Positions 7,258 to 15,358 of a stretch of 15,934 nucleotides of DNA are shown here, one piece after another. Both the position numbers and the translations under genes were made by a program. The stretch covers positions 5,928-21,861 of the forward strand of contig DHJN01000157.1 of assembly GCA_002404345.1 (NCBI GenBank), written 5' to 3'. Below the pieces are notes generated by a model. It was given only the letters and a program-made list of their open reading frames with translations, searched no databases and was not told the origin of the DNA. Positions within the stretch are counted from its first letter, which is position 1. Every line of letters begins with the position of its first letter. This DNA is from Actinobacteria bacterium UBA4719. Lineage in GTDB: Bacteria; Actinomycetota; Actinomycetes; Actinomycetales; Dermatophilaceae.

Positions 7258-8634
7258 TCAGCCGGCCCCGCGAATAAACATGGCCGGGGGCAGCTCGATG
7301 CCCAGATCGTGAAGGTGCTCGGTGAACTTGGGGCGCAATCCGGTGCTGCGCAGGCAACCCCGGAAGCGGCCGTTCTCATCCCTGCCAGCGCCGTAGTCGA
7401 AGGTGAAAAGGTCCTGGAGCGTGATGACATCGCTTTCCATGCCCTCGACCTCGGTGATAGCCACGACCCGGCGACTGCCGTCCTTGAGCCGAGCCTGCTG
7501 GACGATCAGGTCCAGCGCGCTGGCCACCTGGTCACGAATGGCCCGCACGGGCAGGGCGATGCCAGCCATCAGCACCATCGTCTCCATCCGCGCGAGGCTG
7601 TCGCGGGGGGTGTTCGCGTGGACAGTGGTCAAAGACCCGTCGTGGCCGGTGTTCATGGCCTGCAACATGTCCAGGGCGGCCCCATCGCGGACCTCACCCA
7701 CCACGATGCGGTCGGGTCGCATTCGCAGGGCGTTCTTGACCAGCTCGCGGATAGAGACCGCACCCTTGCCCTCCGTGTTGGACGGCCGGGCCTCGAGACG
7801 AATCACATGGCGCTGCCGAAGCTGCAGCTCGGCCGCGTCCTCGATAGTGATGATGCGCTCGTCGTCGGGGATGAAGCTGGAGAGCACGTTGAGCAGAGTG
7901 GTCTTCCCCGACCCGGTACCACCAGAGATGACGACGTTGCGGCGTCCGAGGATGCAGGCCCGGAGGAAGTCGCGCCCCTGCACGCTCAGGGTTCCAAACG
8001 CAATGAGGTCGCGGTCGGTGAAAGGATCCGGGGAGAACTTCCGAATCGTCAGGATGCTGCCATCCAGGGCGATCGGTGCAATGACCGCGTTGACTCGTGA
8101 GCCATCCGCCAGACGAGCGTCCACCATCGGAGAGCTCTCATCGATCCGGCGGCCGACCCGACTGACGATCTTGTCGATGGTGCGTCGCAGATGCATGTCA
8201 CCGGTGAACCGGGCGTCGACGGCGAAGATCTTGCCCGAACGCTCCACGAAGATGTCGTTCGGCCCGTTGACCATGATCTCGGTGATCTCGCCGTCACGCA
8301 GGAGCGGCTCCAAGGGCCCGAGGCCCAGGATCTCGTCGGCGACCTCCTGGGCGATGCGGTTGCGGTCCGCCGCCGCTAGCGGCGTGTTCTCGGAGCTGAT
8401 AACGGACTGCAGAGTCTGACGAACCCGCAGCTCCAGCTCGGTCTGCTCGAGGTGCGGGTCGTACAGCTGTGGGCCGAGTGAGTCCATCAGCGCCTGGTGG
8501 ACGCCAGCCTTCACCCGGGCGTAGGGGTCGTGCAGTCGGGTCGTTGCGGCACTTTCTCCCGCCGGGGACTCCTGCCCATTGGCTGCCACCGGCTGCGACC
8601 TTCGGGCCTGCTCGAGGCGCTCGGTGAGGCTCAT
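7258..8634 (-). CDS. tadA: Tad pilus assembly ATPase TadA/CpaF
   Basis: A 458-residue cytoplasmic secretion ATPase of the type II/IV (VirB11/CpaF) family that powers pilin assembly at the TadB/TadC platform. After a variable N-terminus (1–90), the N-terminal domain shows LGLGPLEPLLRDGEITEIMVNG (about 103–124). The catalytic domain has Walker A GGTGSGKTT (238–246), the Asp box IEDAAEL (264–270), Walker B RIVVGEVRD (309–317), and the His box GHDGSLTTVHAN (330–341). All catalytic elements look intact and the length is normal. The ATG at 8634 shares one base with the TAA of tadZ (TAATG), indicating translational coupling; the next gene starts 2 bp after its stop. It sits third in the cpaB–tadZ–tadA–tadB–tadC run. 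Confidence 0.97.
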   Translation of the reverse strand: MSLTERLEQARRSQPVAANGQESPAGESAATTRLHDPYARVKAGVHQALMDSLGPQLYDPHLEQTELELRVRQTLQSVISSENTPLAAADRNRIAQEVADEILGLGPLEPLLRDGEITEIMVNGPNDIFVERSGKIFAVDARFTGDMHLRRTIDKIVSRVGRRIDESSPMVDARLADGSRVNAVIAPIALDGSILTIRKFSPDPFTDRDLIAFGTLSVQGRDFLRACILGRRNVVISGGTGSGKTTLLNVLSSFIPDDERIITIEDAAELQLRQRHVIRLEARPSNTEGKGAVSIRELVKNALRMRPDRIVVGEVRDGAALDMLQAMNTGHDGSLTTVHANTPRDSLARMETMVLMAGIALPVRAIRDQVASALDLIVQQARLKDGSRRVVAITEVEGMESDVITLQDLFTFDYGAGRDENGRFRGCLRSTGLRPKFTEHLHDLGIELPPAMFIRGAG

Positions 8635-9854
8635 TACCTGACCCCTCTACGGAAGAGGTGCCTCGGGGCGCTCGGTTGCTGCACTGAGCGTCTGGTCTGG
8701 GCCAACGGACCGTCGGGACGCGGTGAGGCCGACAGGCTCGACGCCGGGGCGTTGATGATGTACTTGTCGGCGAAGGCGCGCAGAGCCACCGACACGGGGT
8801 GTTTCGGTTCGTCCAGGATGATGGGCACGCCTCGATTGACCGAGGCCGGCACGTGGGAGCTGCTGGGAATCATTGCCGCTATCGGCTGCTTGATCGCTGC
8901 CACGACGTCTTCGGTGTGCAACCCGACCTTGGCGTCAGAACGGTTGAGGATCACGACCTGAGCGTCGCGAGGGTGCCCCAGCAGATCAAGGGTGTCCAGG
9001 GTGAGCCTGAGATTCTTGACCGCAGGGATGTCCAAGGTGGCAAGAAGGACCGCCACGTCGCACATGTCCAACGCCGCGAGCACGTGCTCGGAGAAGGCCG
9101 GAGGCGTGTCGATGATGACGTAGTCGTACAGGCGACGGGCGACTCGCAGCATCTCACCCACCGTGGCCCCCGTGATCCGGTCCGCTTCACCGGGTTGGCT
9201 GGGCGCGCACACGGTGTCGAGTCCGCTGTCGTGCTTGGTCACGACCGAGGCAAGGCCTTGCGCGTCGATATGGCCCGTCATCGCCACCAGATCGCCGACC
9301 GACGCCACCGGGCGCAGCTGCAGGCTGATCGCGACATCACCGAACGCCAGGTCGAGGTCGACCAAGAGGGCCTTTGCGCCTGTGGACGCAACGTAGGCAC
9401 TAAGGTTCGTGGCGATCGTCGTCTTGCCACACCCTCCCTTGGCGTTGAAGACGATAATGACCTTTCCCTCAAGGGTCGGTGCGAGGCCGGCGATGTCGGC
9501 CAGCTGGTGAGAGATGTCCAGGCTTCGCTTGCAGGCACTGGACAGAGAGGTCAGGTCGTCGGACGCGACGACCTCGCGGAAACCAGCCCGCAGTGCCGCA
9601 GCGAGGACTGAGACGTCGAGTCGCCGACGAAGCAGGATCACACTCACCTCCGGCCGCTCGCTGCGGACCTGCTCGGCCAGGGACGAAGCGGCATGCAGGT
9701 CGACGTCCGGTCCGACGATGACCAACAGCTCCTGCGGATTGGTGATCATCGCGCGAGTCACCATCTGCGCGACCTCGACGACTTCAATCCGATCGCCGAG
9801 GGCGAACTTGTAGTTCTGGGCGGCTGCGGGATCGCTATCCCAAAGAATGGTCAT
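8634..9854 (-). CDS. tadZ: Tad pilus localisation ATPase TadZ/CpaE (MinD/ParA-like)
   Basis: A 406-residue protein. TadZ/CpaE proteins place the pilus machine in the cell. Residues about 1–115 form a receiver-like atypical response-regulator domain: the strand LLVIVGPD is present, but the usual phospho-acceptor context is not, as is common in this family. A MinD/ParA-type ATPase domain covers about 130–370 with deviant Walker A KGGCGKTT (139–146), switch-type VDLDLAFGD (165–173) and IIDTPPAF (247–254). The C-terminal 30 residues are basic and low in complexity. ATG 9854 follows GGGGG by about 8 nt and lies 15 bp after the cpaB stop; the stop overlaps the tadA start by one base. Confidence 0.95.
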   Translation of the reverse strand: MTILWDSDPAAAQNYKFALGDRIEVVEVAQMVTRAMITNPQELLVIVGPDVDLHAASSLAEQVRSERPEVSVILLRRRLDVSVLAAALRAGFREVVASDDLTSLSSACKRSLDISHQLADIAGLAPTLEGKVIIVFNAKGGCGKTTIATNLSAYVASTGAKALLVDLDLAFGDVAISLQLRPVASVGDLVAMTGHIDAQGLASVVTKHDSGLDTVCAPSQPGEADRITGATVGEMLRVARRLYDYVIIDTPPAFSEHVLAALDMCDVAVLLATLDIPAVKNLRLTLDTLDLLGHPRDAQVVILNRSDAKVGLHTEDVVAAIKQPIAAMIPSSSHVPASVNRGVPIILDEPKHPVSVALRAFADKYIINAPASSLSASPRPDGPLAQTRRSVQQPSAPRHLFRRGVR

Positions 9855-9869
9855 GGTGGAGCCCCCTGC

Positions 9870-10625
9870 TTACTTGGTGAAAAGGGTTGAGTCAGAGACG
9901 ATCTGGCTGAGATTTGCCTTGGTGTCGGTGCCGCGCAACCCGGCATACAAGGTCCCTGTCTGGATACCGTGGACGAGCTTGGCCGCTGTTGCCGGCGGAA
10001 GCGCGACGGTCACCAGCCCGCCTGTGGCGGCGGGCGGCGCCTGGCCGCCGGCGTCGGCGCCGGCAACAGGCGTCAGGGAGGTCGACCCCACCGCGATGAC
10101 CAGGACGTCGTCGAGGAGCACCCTGGTCTCCTTGGACCCGGACGACGAGGTCTTGGAGGTTGCCGAGGGGATGTAGGTGTCGTAGATGACGACGCGCGAA
10201 CCGGGAGTCACGAAGGTGCCCACGCGGGCAGAGTCGCCCAAGGCGACCGAGATCGCGACCTGCCCGTCGGGCACCGCAATCGCCTTCTCCCCCGTGGGAG
10301 TTGTGCCGAAGCGGCTAGCGACAACGAAGTCACCGGGCGCGATATCGGAGAGAGCCACGAGCTTGCCGGTCGCCTTGTCGACCTTGCTCAGGGCTCCGGC
10401 CGGAACCCCCTTCGCCGCGATCTGGGTGGGCGCCATCAACCCCTTGGCCACGGCCTCGGCGGCGGTCGTGCCGGATGGCACCAGCGCTTGGGCGACGAAC
10501 ACGGTCTGCGGCCGCTGATCTTCGACCGCGCGGGTGTCAGCCCCCTTGGCGTAGAACAGCACCGCAACGACACCGATCAACCCAACCACTATGGCGGCCA
10601 TTACCGCCATCACACGACGACCCAT
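9870..10625 (-). CDS. cpaB: Flp pilus assembly protein CpaB/RcpC
   Basis: A 251-residue membrane-anchored protein of the CpaB/RcpC family. One N-terminal span (about 5–26) is followed by an extracytoplasmic SAF-like domain (about 40–104, ending APGDFVVASRF) and an RcpC-type domain (about 110–235: GQVAISVALGDSARVG, then FVTPGSRVVIY). In Gram-negative systems RcpC works with the secretin; here no secretin is visible, and actinobacteria keep CpaB without one. An Ala/Gly/Pro-rich loop lies at about 188–202. The ATG at 10625 is preceded by AAGGGG about 9 nt upstream. It starts the main assembly operon, after a terminator-like hairpin and about 195 bp that could hold a second promoter. Confidence 0.9.
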   Translation of the reverse strand: MGRRVMAVMAAIVVGLIGVVAVLFYAKGADTRAVEDQRPQTVFVAQALVPSGTTAAEAVAKGLMAPTQIAAKGVPAGALSKVDKATGKLVALSDIAPGDFVVASRFGTTPTGEKAIAVPDGQVAISVALGDSARVGTFVTPGSRVVIYDTYIPSATSKTSSSGSKETRVLLDDVLVIAVGSTSLTPVAGADAGGQAPPAATGGLVTVALPPATAAKLVHGIQTGTLYAGLRGTDTKANLSQIVSDSTLFTK

Positions 10626-10819
10626 CAGGACATCCCCTTGCTAAGAAACCTATTCGCACGTTGCGTCACCTCAGGTAGAGGGGATGGACGCAACAACAAA
10701 CTCGAACAGCCCCTTCACGGACTCACTGAAGCCCATACCCAACCGCGCTCGGTGCCGCGGTCTCTCACAAGCCTGCAGCCCAAGACGACCCAGTGCGCAG
10801 CGTTTGAGGAAATTCATGA

Positions 10820-10852
10820 TCGGGCGCCTGACCTTTATGGCCAGGCGCCCGA
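10820..10852 (-). terminator. Hairpin between flp and cpaB (attenuator/terminator)
   Basis: An 11-bp perfect stem, TCGGGCGCCTG at 10820–10830 with its complement at 10842–10852, encloses an 11-nt loop and begins 8 nt after the flp stop codon. On the minus strand a weakly T-rich stretch (ATCATGAATTTCC) follows, short of a true U-tract. The position fits a partial terminator or 3' RNA-stabilising hairpin that raises pilin over assembly proteins. That effect is inference; the inverted repeat is read directly. Confidence 0.7.
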
Positions 10853-10859
10853 CGGCAAG

Positions 10860-11039
10860 CTAGACGCTGGTGGCTACCTTGGTGAACAGGGTGCTCAGGT
10901 TCTGGCCGAGAACTGTGACGACAGCGATGATGACGACGGCGATGAGGGCAACCATGAGGCCGTACTCGACGGCGGTGGCGCCGCGGTCACTACGCAGTGC
11001 AGCGACCTTGACCTGAAACTTGACGAGTCGAGAGAGCAT
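10860..11039 (-). CDS. flp: Flp/Fap-type class IVb pilin
   Basis: A 59-residue prepilin, the major subunit of the Flp pilus. A basic leader (1–20) ends ...SDRG and is followed by the class IVb signature ATAVEYGLM with conserved Glu and Tyr at mature +5 and +6; cleavage is expected after the Gly. The hydrophobic helix (VALIAVVIIAVVTVLG) and short polar tail ending in VATSV are typical, and the mature pilin would be about 39 residues. ATG 11039 is chosen because GAAGGGGA (11045–11052) precedes it; in-frame ATGs at 11054 and 11105 would move the start upstream of or into that site. The required prepilin peptidase (TadV/CpaA) is not in this window. The gene is the first of the Tad locus and divergent from the GT-C-like operon. 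Confidence 0.95.
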   Translation of the reverse strand: MLSRLVKFQVKVAALRSDRGATAVEYGLMVALIAVVIIAVVTVLGQNLSTLFTKVATSV

Positions 11040-11044
11040 TTCGG

Positions 11045-11052
11045 TCCCCTTC
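11045..11052 (-). promoter_or_regulatory. Shine-Dalgarno site deciding the flp start
   Basis: The minus strand reads GAAGGGGA, 5 nt before ATG 11039. Starting at the in-frame ATG 11054 would place this site just inside the coding region, so the shorter pilin leader is preferred. Confidence 0.65.
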
Positions 11053-11236
11053 ATAGGACTGGTGGCGTATTCCGGGAACGATTGTTCTGGAACCTTCTTC
11101 AGCATGCCCTTCGCGCCAACGAGTCAACATCGGGCGATTCGTCCACGTTTTGCCACTTGTGGTCGATGGCACATCGGCTGTTCGGTCAATGGGCCATTGC
11201 CTGCGAGAACGGTCACATCCGGCCATACTGGAAGAC

Positions 11237-12724
11237 ATGCCCGCCGACGCCACCCTTGGCCAGTCGACGCCGCCCGGACGAACAGGGATCCGTGCCGGGG
11301 CTGCCAGAACACCCGACGCCAGTGCACCCGACGCCAGTGCACCCGACGCCCGGCCATGGTTTCCCATGGCAATGGCAACGATCGTGGTGTCCATCACCGT
11401 GGTCATGGGCGTGCGCCCGGTCAGCGACCCGAGCCCCTGGCTGCACCTGAAGATTGGCGACTTCCTCCTGCACGGCGGGCGTTTCGGCCTACCTGATCCC
11501 TGGGCGCCCTTCGCCAGCAGCCAGTACGTCCCCACCGAGTGGCTACCGGCAGTTATCGGCCAGGAGATGCACGAGGCATTCGGCCTCCCCGGCATCGCCT
11601 GGATGCGATGTGCCGGGATTCTGGGCCTGCTGTCTGCGCTGGTGTGGTCCGCGCGCCGATCCGCGGACACCGGCACCGCCGTCCTGGTCTCCCTCGTCGC
11701 GCTTGTCGGCGCGTACGACGGTCTCACGGAGCGACCTCAGCTGGTCGGCTTCGTCTTCCTCGCCGTCGCGGTCGGTGCCTGGTGGCGGACCGCGCTGGAC
11801 GTGAAGCCCCGCTGGTGGCTCGTGCCGATGACCTGGCTCTGGGCCTGTTTCCACGGCCTCTGGATCGTCGGTGTCGCTCTGGGACTCGTGATCATCACGG
11901 GTCTCCTGCTGGATCGCCGACTGACCCGGGCGGCCGCGACCCGGCTCCTCGCCATACCCATGCTCTCCCTTGTCGCGGCCGGCCTCACCCCACTGGGCCC
12001 CCGACTTCTGCTCAGTCCCTTTGCCGTCGGCAAGAACGCCAGCGAGTTCGTTGGCGAATGGCAGGCGACCTCCGTCCACAACCCCTACGCACTCGTGACG
12101 CTGGCGATGCTGGGACTGATCATCCTGACCTGGGTTCGCCTGGGACGGCGACCACAGTGGTGGGCGATCGGCCTCCTGCTGACCGGCGTCGGCGCGACCT
12201 TGGCCACGACGCGCACGATCGCGGTGGGGGCGGTGATTGCCGCCCCGCTCCTTGCCCAGGAGATCCAGCTGTATCGCGGTCGCCCCGTGGTCGCGACCAC
12301 GCGACGGTCCCGCTCGGCCTGGGCCGCCCTGATCCTGACTGCCCTGGTCGTGGCGGCACCCCTGTCCGCATTCCGGGCGCAAGACCCCGTGGCAGTGCCG
12401 CAGCGACTGAGGCCACAGCTGTCCCTCATCCCGCCGGGCACGGTTGTCCTTGCCGAAGGTGACATCAGCGGGTGGCTCTTCTGGGCTGAGCCTGCGGTGC
12501 GGCCGGTGCTCGACCCGCGGATCGAGATCTACTCCCCAGCACACGTTCGCGCGTTTGTGTCGGCGATGGCCGCCGGCCCGGGCTGGCGGCAGTTTGTGGA
12601 CAGAACCCGAGCGCGATACGCGCTGGTCGGCTCCGACTCACCCATCGCCACCGCCCTCGTGGAGCGCGCCGGCTGGTCCCAGATCGGCAAGGACGCAGGC
12701 CTTGTCCTGCTGAGAGCCCGTTGA
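11237..12724 (+). CDS. Polytopic membrane protein, GT-C-like, paralogue 1
   Basis: A 495-residue integral membrane protein, function not known to me. A hydrophilic N-tail (1–43) with Pro-Asp-Ala-Ser-Ala repeats is followed by about ten hydrophobic segments (from about 44 to 380) and a soluble C-terminal segment of about 110 residues (LRPQLSLIPPGTVVLAEGD..., VLDPRIEIYSPAHV). The loop after the first span, RPVSDPSPWLHLKIG (60–74), resembles the acidic first loop of GT-C polyprenol-phosphate-sugar transferases but keeps only one Asp (Asp64). Closely similar to the next gene along its whole length, including RPQL, PRWWL, WACxHGLW and TPxGPRLLL. ATG 11237 has a close GGAAG; TTG 11150, GTG 11159 and ATG 11189 are weaker alternatives. 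Divergent from flp. Could be a glycosyltransferase or a non-catalytic relative. Confidence 0.75.
   Translation: MPADATLGQSTPPGRTGIRAGAARTPDASAPDASAPDARPWFPMAMATIVVSITVVMGVRPVSDPSPWLHLKIGDFLLHGGRFGLPDPWAPFASSQYVPTEWLPAVIGQEMHEAFGLPGIAWMRCAGILGLLSALVWSARRSADTGTAVLVSLVALVGAYDGLTERPQLVGFVFLAVAVGAWWRTALDVKPRWWLVPMTWLWACFHGLWIVGVALGLVIITGLLLDRRLTRAAATRLLAIPMLSLVAAGLTPLGPRLLLSPFAVGKNASEFVGEWQATSVHNPYALVTLAMLGLIILTWVRLGRRPQWWAIGLLLTGVGATLATTRTIAVGAVIAAPLLAQEIQLYRGRPVVATTRRSRSAWAALILTALVVAAPLSAFRAQDPVAVPQRLRPQLSLIPPGTVVLAEGDISGWLFWAEPAVRPVLDPRIEIYSPAHVRAFVSAMAAGPGWRQFVDRTRARYALVGSDSPIATALVERAGWSQIGKDAGLVLLRAR
11311..11350 (+). repeat. 15 bp direct repeat in the N-terminal coding region
   Basis: ACCCGACGCCAGTGC occurs at 11311–11325 and 11326–11340, with a 10-bp partial third copy at 11341–11350. 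In frame, each copy adds Pro-Asp-Ala-Ser-Ala to the cytoplasmic tail of the GT-C-like protein. The frame is preserved by the length of 15. Confidence 0.85.
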
Positions 12725-14184
12725 GCAGGCGCGTCGGCGTCGCCACCGGCGAGGCAGTCGGCAAGGACGCCGAGGCCAGGCAGACCAACCCCCTGGCCCC
12801 CGGCCGGGACCCCCGTTGGCTGGTGCCCGCGCTGGCCCTGTTCACTATCGCCACCACGGTCAAGCTCGGGATCCGCCCCGTCAGCGATCCCGATGCGTGG
12901 TGGCACCTCAAGACGGGCGCGTACGTGCTCTCCCACTGGCGGTTCAACGGACCCGATCCCTGGGTGCCTTTCTCGTCACGGCCCTTCGTACTCACCCAGT
13001 GGTTACCGGAGGTGGTTGCCCAGCAGGGTTATTCGCTCTTCGGCTTGCCAGCGGTCGCCTGGCTGCGGTGCGCCGCACTCCTGGCGCTGATCTCCGCCCT
13101 TGTCTGGGCTGCCCGGCAGGCTGCGGACGCCGTGCCCGCGATCATGGCCTCACTCGCCGGACTCATCGGCACCGGAGGAAGCCTGTCCGAGCGCCCTCAG
13201 CTCATCAGCTTCGTCCTGCTTGCCATCACGGTCGGAGCCTGGTGGAAAACTGCCGGGGATCTGCGACCTCGTTGGTGGCTTGCGCCGCTGACCTTCCTCT
13301 GGGCCTGCAGCCACGGCCTGTGGGGGATCGGCGTGCTGATCGGTGTGGCCGTCGTCGCGGGCCTGGCGCTGGACCGACGGCTGGACCGGCGTACCGCTGT
13401 GCGACTGCTTGCCGTCCCGGCCCTCTCGGTGGCCGCCGCCGCGCTGACTCCGGTCGGGCCGCGACTGCTCCTGACTCCGTTCGAGGTGTCCTCCAACGCC
13501 GCGCAGTTCGTGCAGGAGTGGCAGCCGACCAATGTCCACGACCTCTTCGCTGCGGTCACGCTGGCGATGATCGCTCTCGCACTGCTGCCATGGATTCGTG
13601 GCACATCGGCCCGACCGTGGTGGCAGATCGCTCTGGCGGGGACCGCGGTGGTCTGCACCCTCGCGATGTTTCGCACCATCCCTCTCGGGTCGATCATTGC
13701 GACTCCCCTGCTGGCGGCTGCCCTGCAGGAGCAGCGACGACACCCCGCGACGCCACCAACACGCCGAGGCACATCGGTCTGGATCGGACTGGTCGCCGCC
13801 GCTGCCATCGTGGCGGTGCCGATCGCCGGGGCTGTGGCACAACGACCGAGTGACTGGCCAGAGGGGCTGCGTCCGCAGCTTGCCGCCATCCCTGCCAGGA
13901 CTGTTGTCCTGAACGACTTCGCTGCCGGAGGGTGGCTCCTGTGGGCCGAGCCGCAGCTCACGCCGGTCATCGACCTGCGCTCCGAGATCTACTCGATGGA
14001 CTACATCCGCGCCTACAGGCGCACCGAAGAGGTGCGCGCTGGCTGGCAGAAGTTCCTTGGTCGAACCAAGCCCACATATGCGCTGCTGAAGGCGAAGGCT
14101 CCCCTGGCGGCCGCGCTGCAGGAACAGCTGAGGTGGACGACCGTGGGCAAGGACGCCGACTACGTGCTGCTCAAGGCCCCTTGA
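12721..14184 (+). CDS. Polytopic membrane protein, GT-C-like, paralogue 2
   Basis: A 487-residue paralogue of the preceding gene. The layout is the same: a hydrophilic N-tail (1–33), a first span, the loop RPVSDPDAWWHLKTG (52–66) with both acidic residues Asp56 and Asp58, further membrane spans to about 375, and a soluble C-terminal segment from about 380 (AGGWLLWAEPQLTPVIDLRSE, then YIRAYRRTEEVRAGW). The DPDxWWHLxTG loop plus the many spans suggest a GT-C-fold glycosyltransferase using a lipid-linked sugar, but the family is not one I can name. Start is TTG 12721, overlapping the upstream stop as TTGA; no ATG or GTG exists nearby before the first span. The 3' end overlaps the convergent GT87 gene by 25 bp. 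Confidence 0.78.
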   Translation: MSRRVGVATGEAVGKDAEARQTNPLAPGRDPRWLVPALALFTIATTVKLGIRPVSDPDAWWHLKTGAYVLSHWRFNGPDPWVPFSSRPFVLTQWLPEVVAQQGYSLFGLPAVAWLRCAALLALISALVWAARQAADAVPAIMASLAGLIGTGGSLSERPQLISFVLLAITVGAWWKTAGDLRPRWWLAPLTFLWACSHGLWGIGVLIGVAVVAGLALDRRLDRRTAVRLLAVPALSVAAAALTPVGPRLLLTPFEVSSNAAQFVQEWQPTNVHDLFAAVTLAMIALALLPWIRGTSARPWWQIALAGTAVVCTLAMFRTIPLGSIIATPLLAAALQEQRRHPATPPTRRGTSVWIGLVAAAAIVAVPIAGAVAQRPSDWPEGLRPQLAAIPARTVVLNDFAAGGWLLWAEPQLTPVIDLRSEIYSMDYIRAYRRTEEVRAGWQKFLGRTKPTYALLKAKAPLAAALQEQLRWTTVGKDADYVLLKAP

Positions 14185-15317
14185 TCGACTGCTCGCGCTG
14201 CCGTATGGCGCTGTGAGGTCGTCAGCATCGAGATCAAGAACACGAGTCCGACAAGCACGTAGCTCGCACACGCGACTGCTTGCCACCAGACATGCCCGAA
14301 CTCCTTGTCCCCCCCTAATGGAGTGAAGTACATAGGAGCGAGAAACGTCGTCACCGCCCCGAGCATCGCCAGGACACTTTGTCGCCGGTCGAACCAGATG
14401 AGCAGCGCCGGCACGAGCCAGACCCAGTGGTGTGACCACGAGACCGGTGACACAAGCAGACCTCCGACTGCCAGGCACACCACTGCGCCCAGATCCGATC
14501 CCTGGGCAAGTTGACGCCTCGCCGCGAGAACCGCAAGGCTGATCGTGGCGAATGACAATGCCAGGTACAACACTCTCGGAGGCTGCGAGGTGTGAAATAC
14601 CCTCGCCATCACTCCATAGATCGACTGGTTGTCGCCGAACACGATGTCGCCGATACGGTTGCTGTCGAAGAAGAGCTGCGTCCAGTACCGCACGGAATCC
14701 GCCCCGGCGACCGTGAACCCGAGTGCCACCGTGACGACGAACGAGATGACCGTTCGCCTCGCGGCTGCCCCGTCCCGGCGCAAGATGTAGTAGAGCAAGA
14801 AGACGCCGGGAGTGAGCTTGATGCCTGCGGCAATCCCGATGAGTACGCCCCTGAACCGTCGCGGCAGGACGAAGACGTCCAGCAGGACCAAGGCCATCAG
14901 AACGAGGTTGATCTGCCCCAGCCACAGGTTGTACTGCACTGGCTGGAGAGCCAGGCCACCGAGTCCGGCCACGACCACGGTGGTCCAGCGTGGCAGCTGT
15001 AGCTCCCGGCCCAGGACAACCACCACAACGGCGAAGGCGACCAGTGACAACAGGGTCATCACCACGTTCGCGGGATGCTCACCGATGACCTGAAGCGGGA
15101 TGAACATCAGGGCTGCGAACGGCGGGTACGTGAACCCGATCCGGTGGGCAGGTCCGGTGTAGATCGAGTGCTGCGCAAGGAGCTGAGCGGCTCCGCTTCG
15201 GTAGACGCTCAGATCAATGAACGTCCACAACGTCGTGGACCGGCGTGAGAGAAGTGCCAGCACCGCGATCGTGACAGCAAACAGCCGGATCGGTGGAAGG
15301 CGCCTATTTACGGACAT
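14160..15317 (-). CDS. GT87/DUF2029-type polyprenol-phosphate mannosyltransferase
   Basis: A 385-residue integral membrane glycosyltransferase of the GT87 family, which includes the mycobacterial PimE-type α-1,2-mannosyltransferases that use polyprenyl-phosphate-mannose outside the membrane. Marks: acidic Asp35 in the first loop (WTFIDLSVYR), GFTYPPFAALMF (61–72), QINLVL (135–140), GIAAGIKLTPGVFLLYY (151–167), and SPVSWSHHW (270–278), all characteristic of the family, with about ten hydrophobic segments. The start is uncertain: ATG 15317 gives a normal short cytoplasmic tail, while ATG 15356 lies in an adjacent copy of the same short repeat and adds 13 residues; a start at 15467 is unlikely. 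It would add mannose to a lipid or protein in the envelope; the acceptor is unknown. Convergent overlap with the upstream plus-strand gene is 25 bp. Confidence 0.88.
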   Translation of the reverse strand: MSVNRRLPPIRLFAVTIAVLALLSRRSTTLWTFIDLSVYRSGAAQLLAQHSIYTGPAHRIGFTYPPFAALMFIPLQVIGEHPANVVMTLLSLVAFAVVVVVLGRELQLPRWTTVVVAGLGGLALQPVQYNLWLGQINLVLMALVLLDVFVLPRRFRGVLIGIAAGIKLTPGVFLLYYILRRDGAAARRTVISFVVTVALGFTVAGADSVRYWTQLFFDSNRIGDIVFGDNQSIYGVMARVFHTSQPPRVLYLALSFATISLAVLAARRQLAQGSDLGAVVCLAVGGLLVSPVSWSHHWVWLVPALLIWFDRRQSVLAMLGAVTTFLAPMYFTPLGGDKEFGHVWWQAVACASYVLVGLVFLISMLTTSQRHTAARAVDQGALSST

Positions 15318-15358
15318 GCGCCCATTTATCAGTGCGAAGCGCCCATTTACGGACATGC
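15301..15358. repeat. Short repeats at the 5' end of the GT87 gene
   Basis: Plus-strand motif CGCCCATTTACGGACATG at 15341–15358, the same with one change (CGCCTATTTACGGACATG) at 15301–15318, and a related CGCCCATTTATCAGTG at 15319–15334. On the minus strand two copies supply competing ATG codons (15356, 15317) and repeat the residues Met-Ser-Val-Asn. They may be intergenic repeats caught in, or just upstream of, the coding region. Confidence 0.8.

Noticed and set aside
7255..7357. Longer N-terminus for the vWA–TadB protein
   Set aside because: It would overlap the tadA coding region by about 100 bp and put a hydrophilic Arg/His-rich tail before the signal peptide; ATG 7255 fits the tight operon spacing.
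13150..14925. 591-codon open frame on the minus strand opposite paralogue 2 and across the GT87 gene
   Set aside because: It overlaps two well supported membrane protein genes and has no recognisable domain; GC-rich shadow frame.
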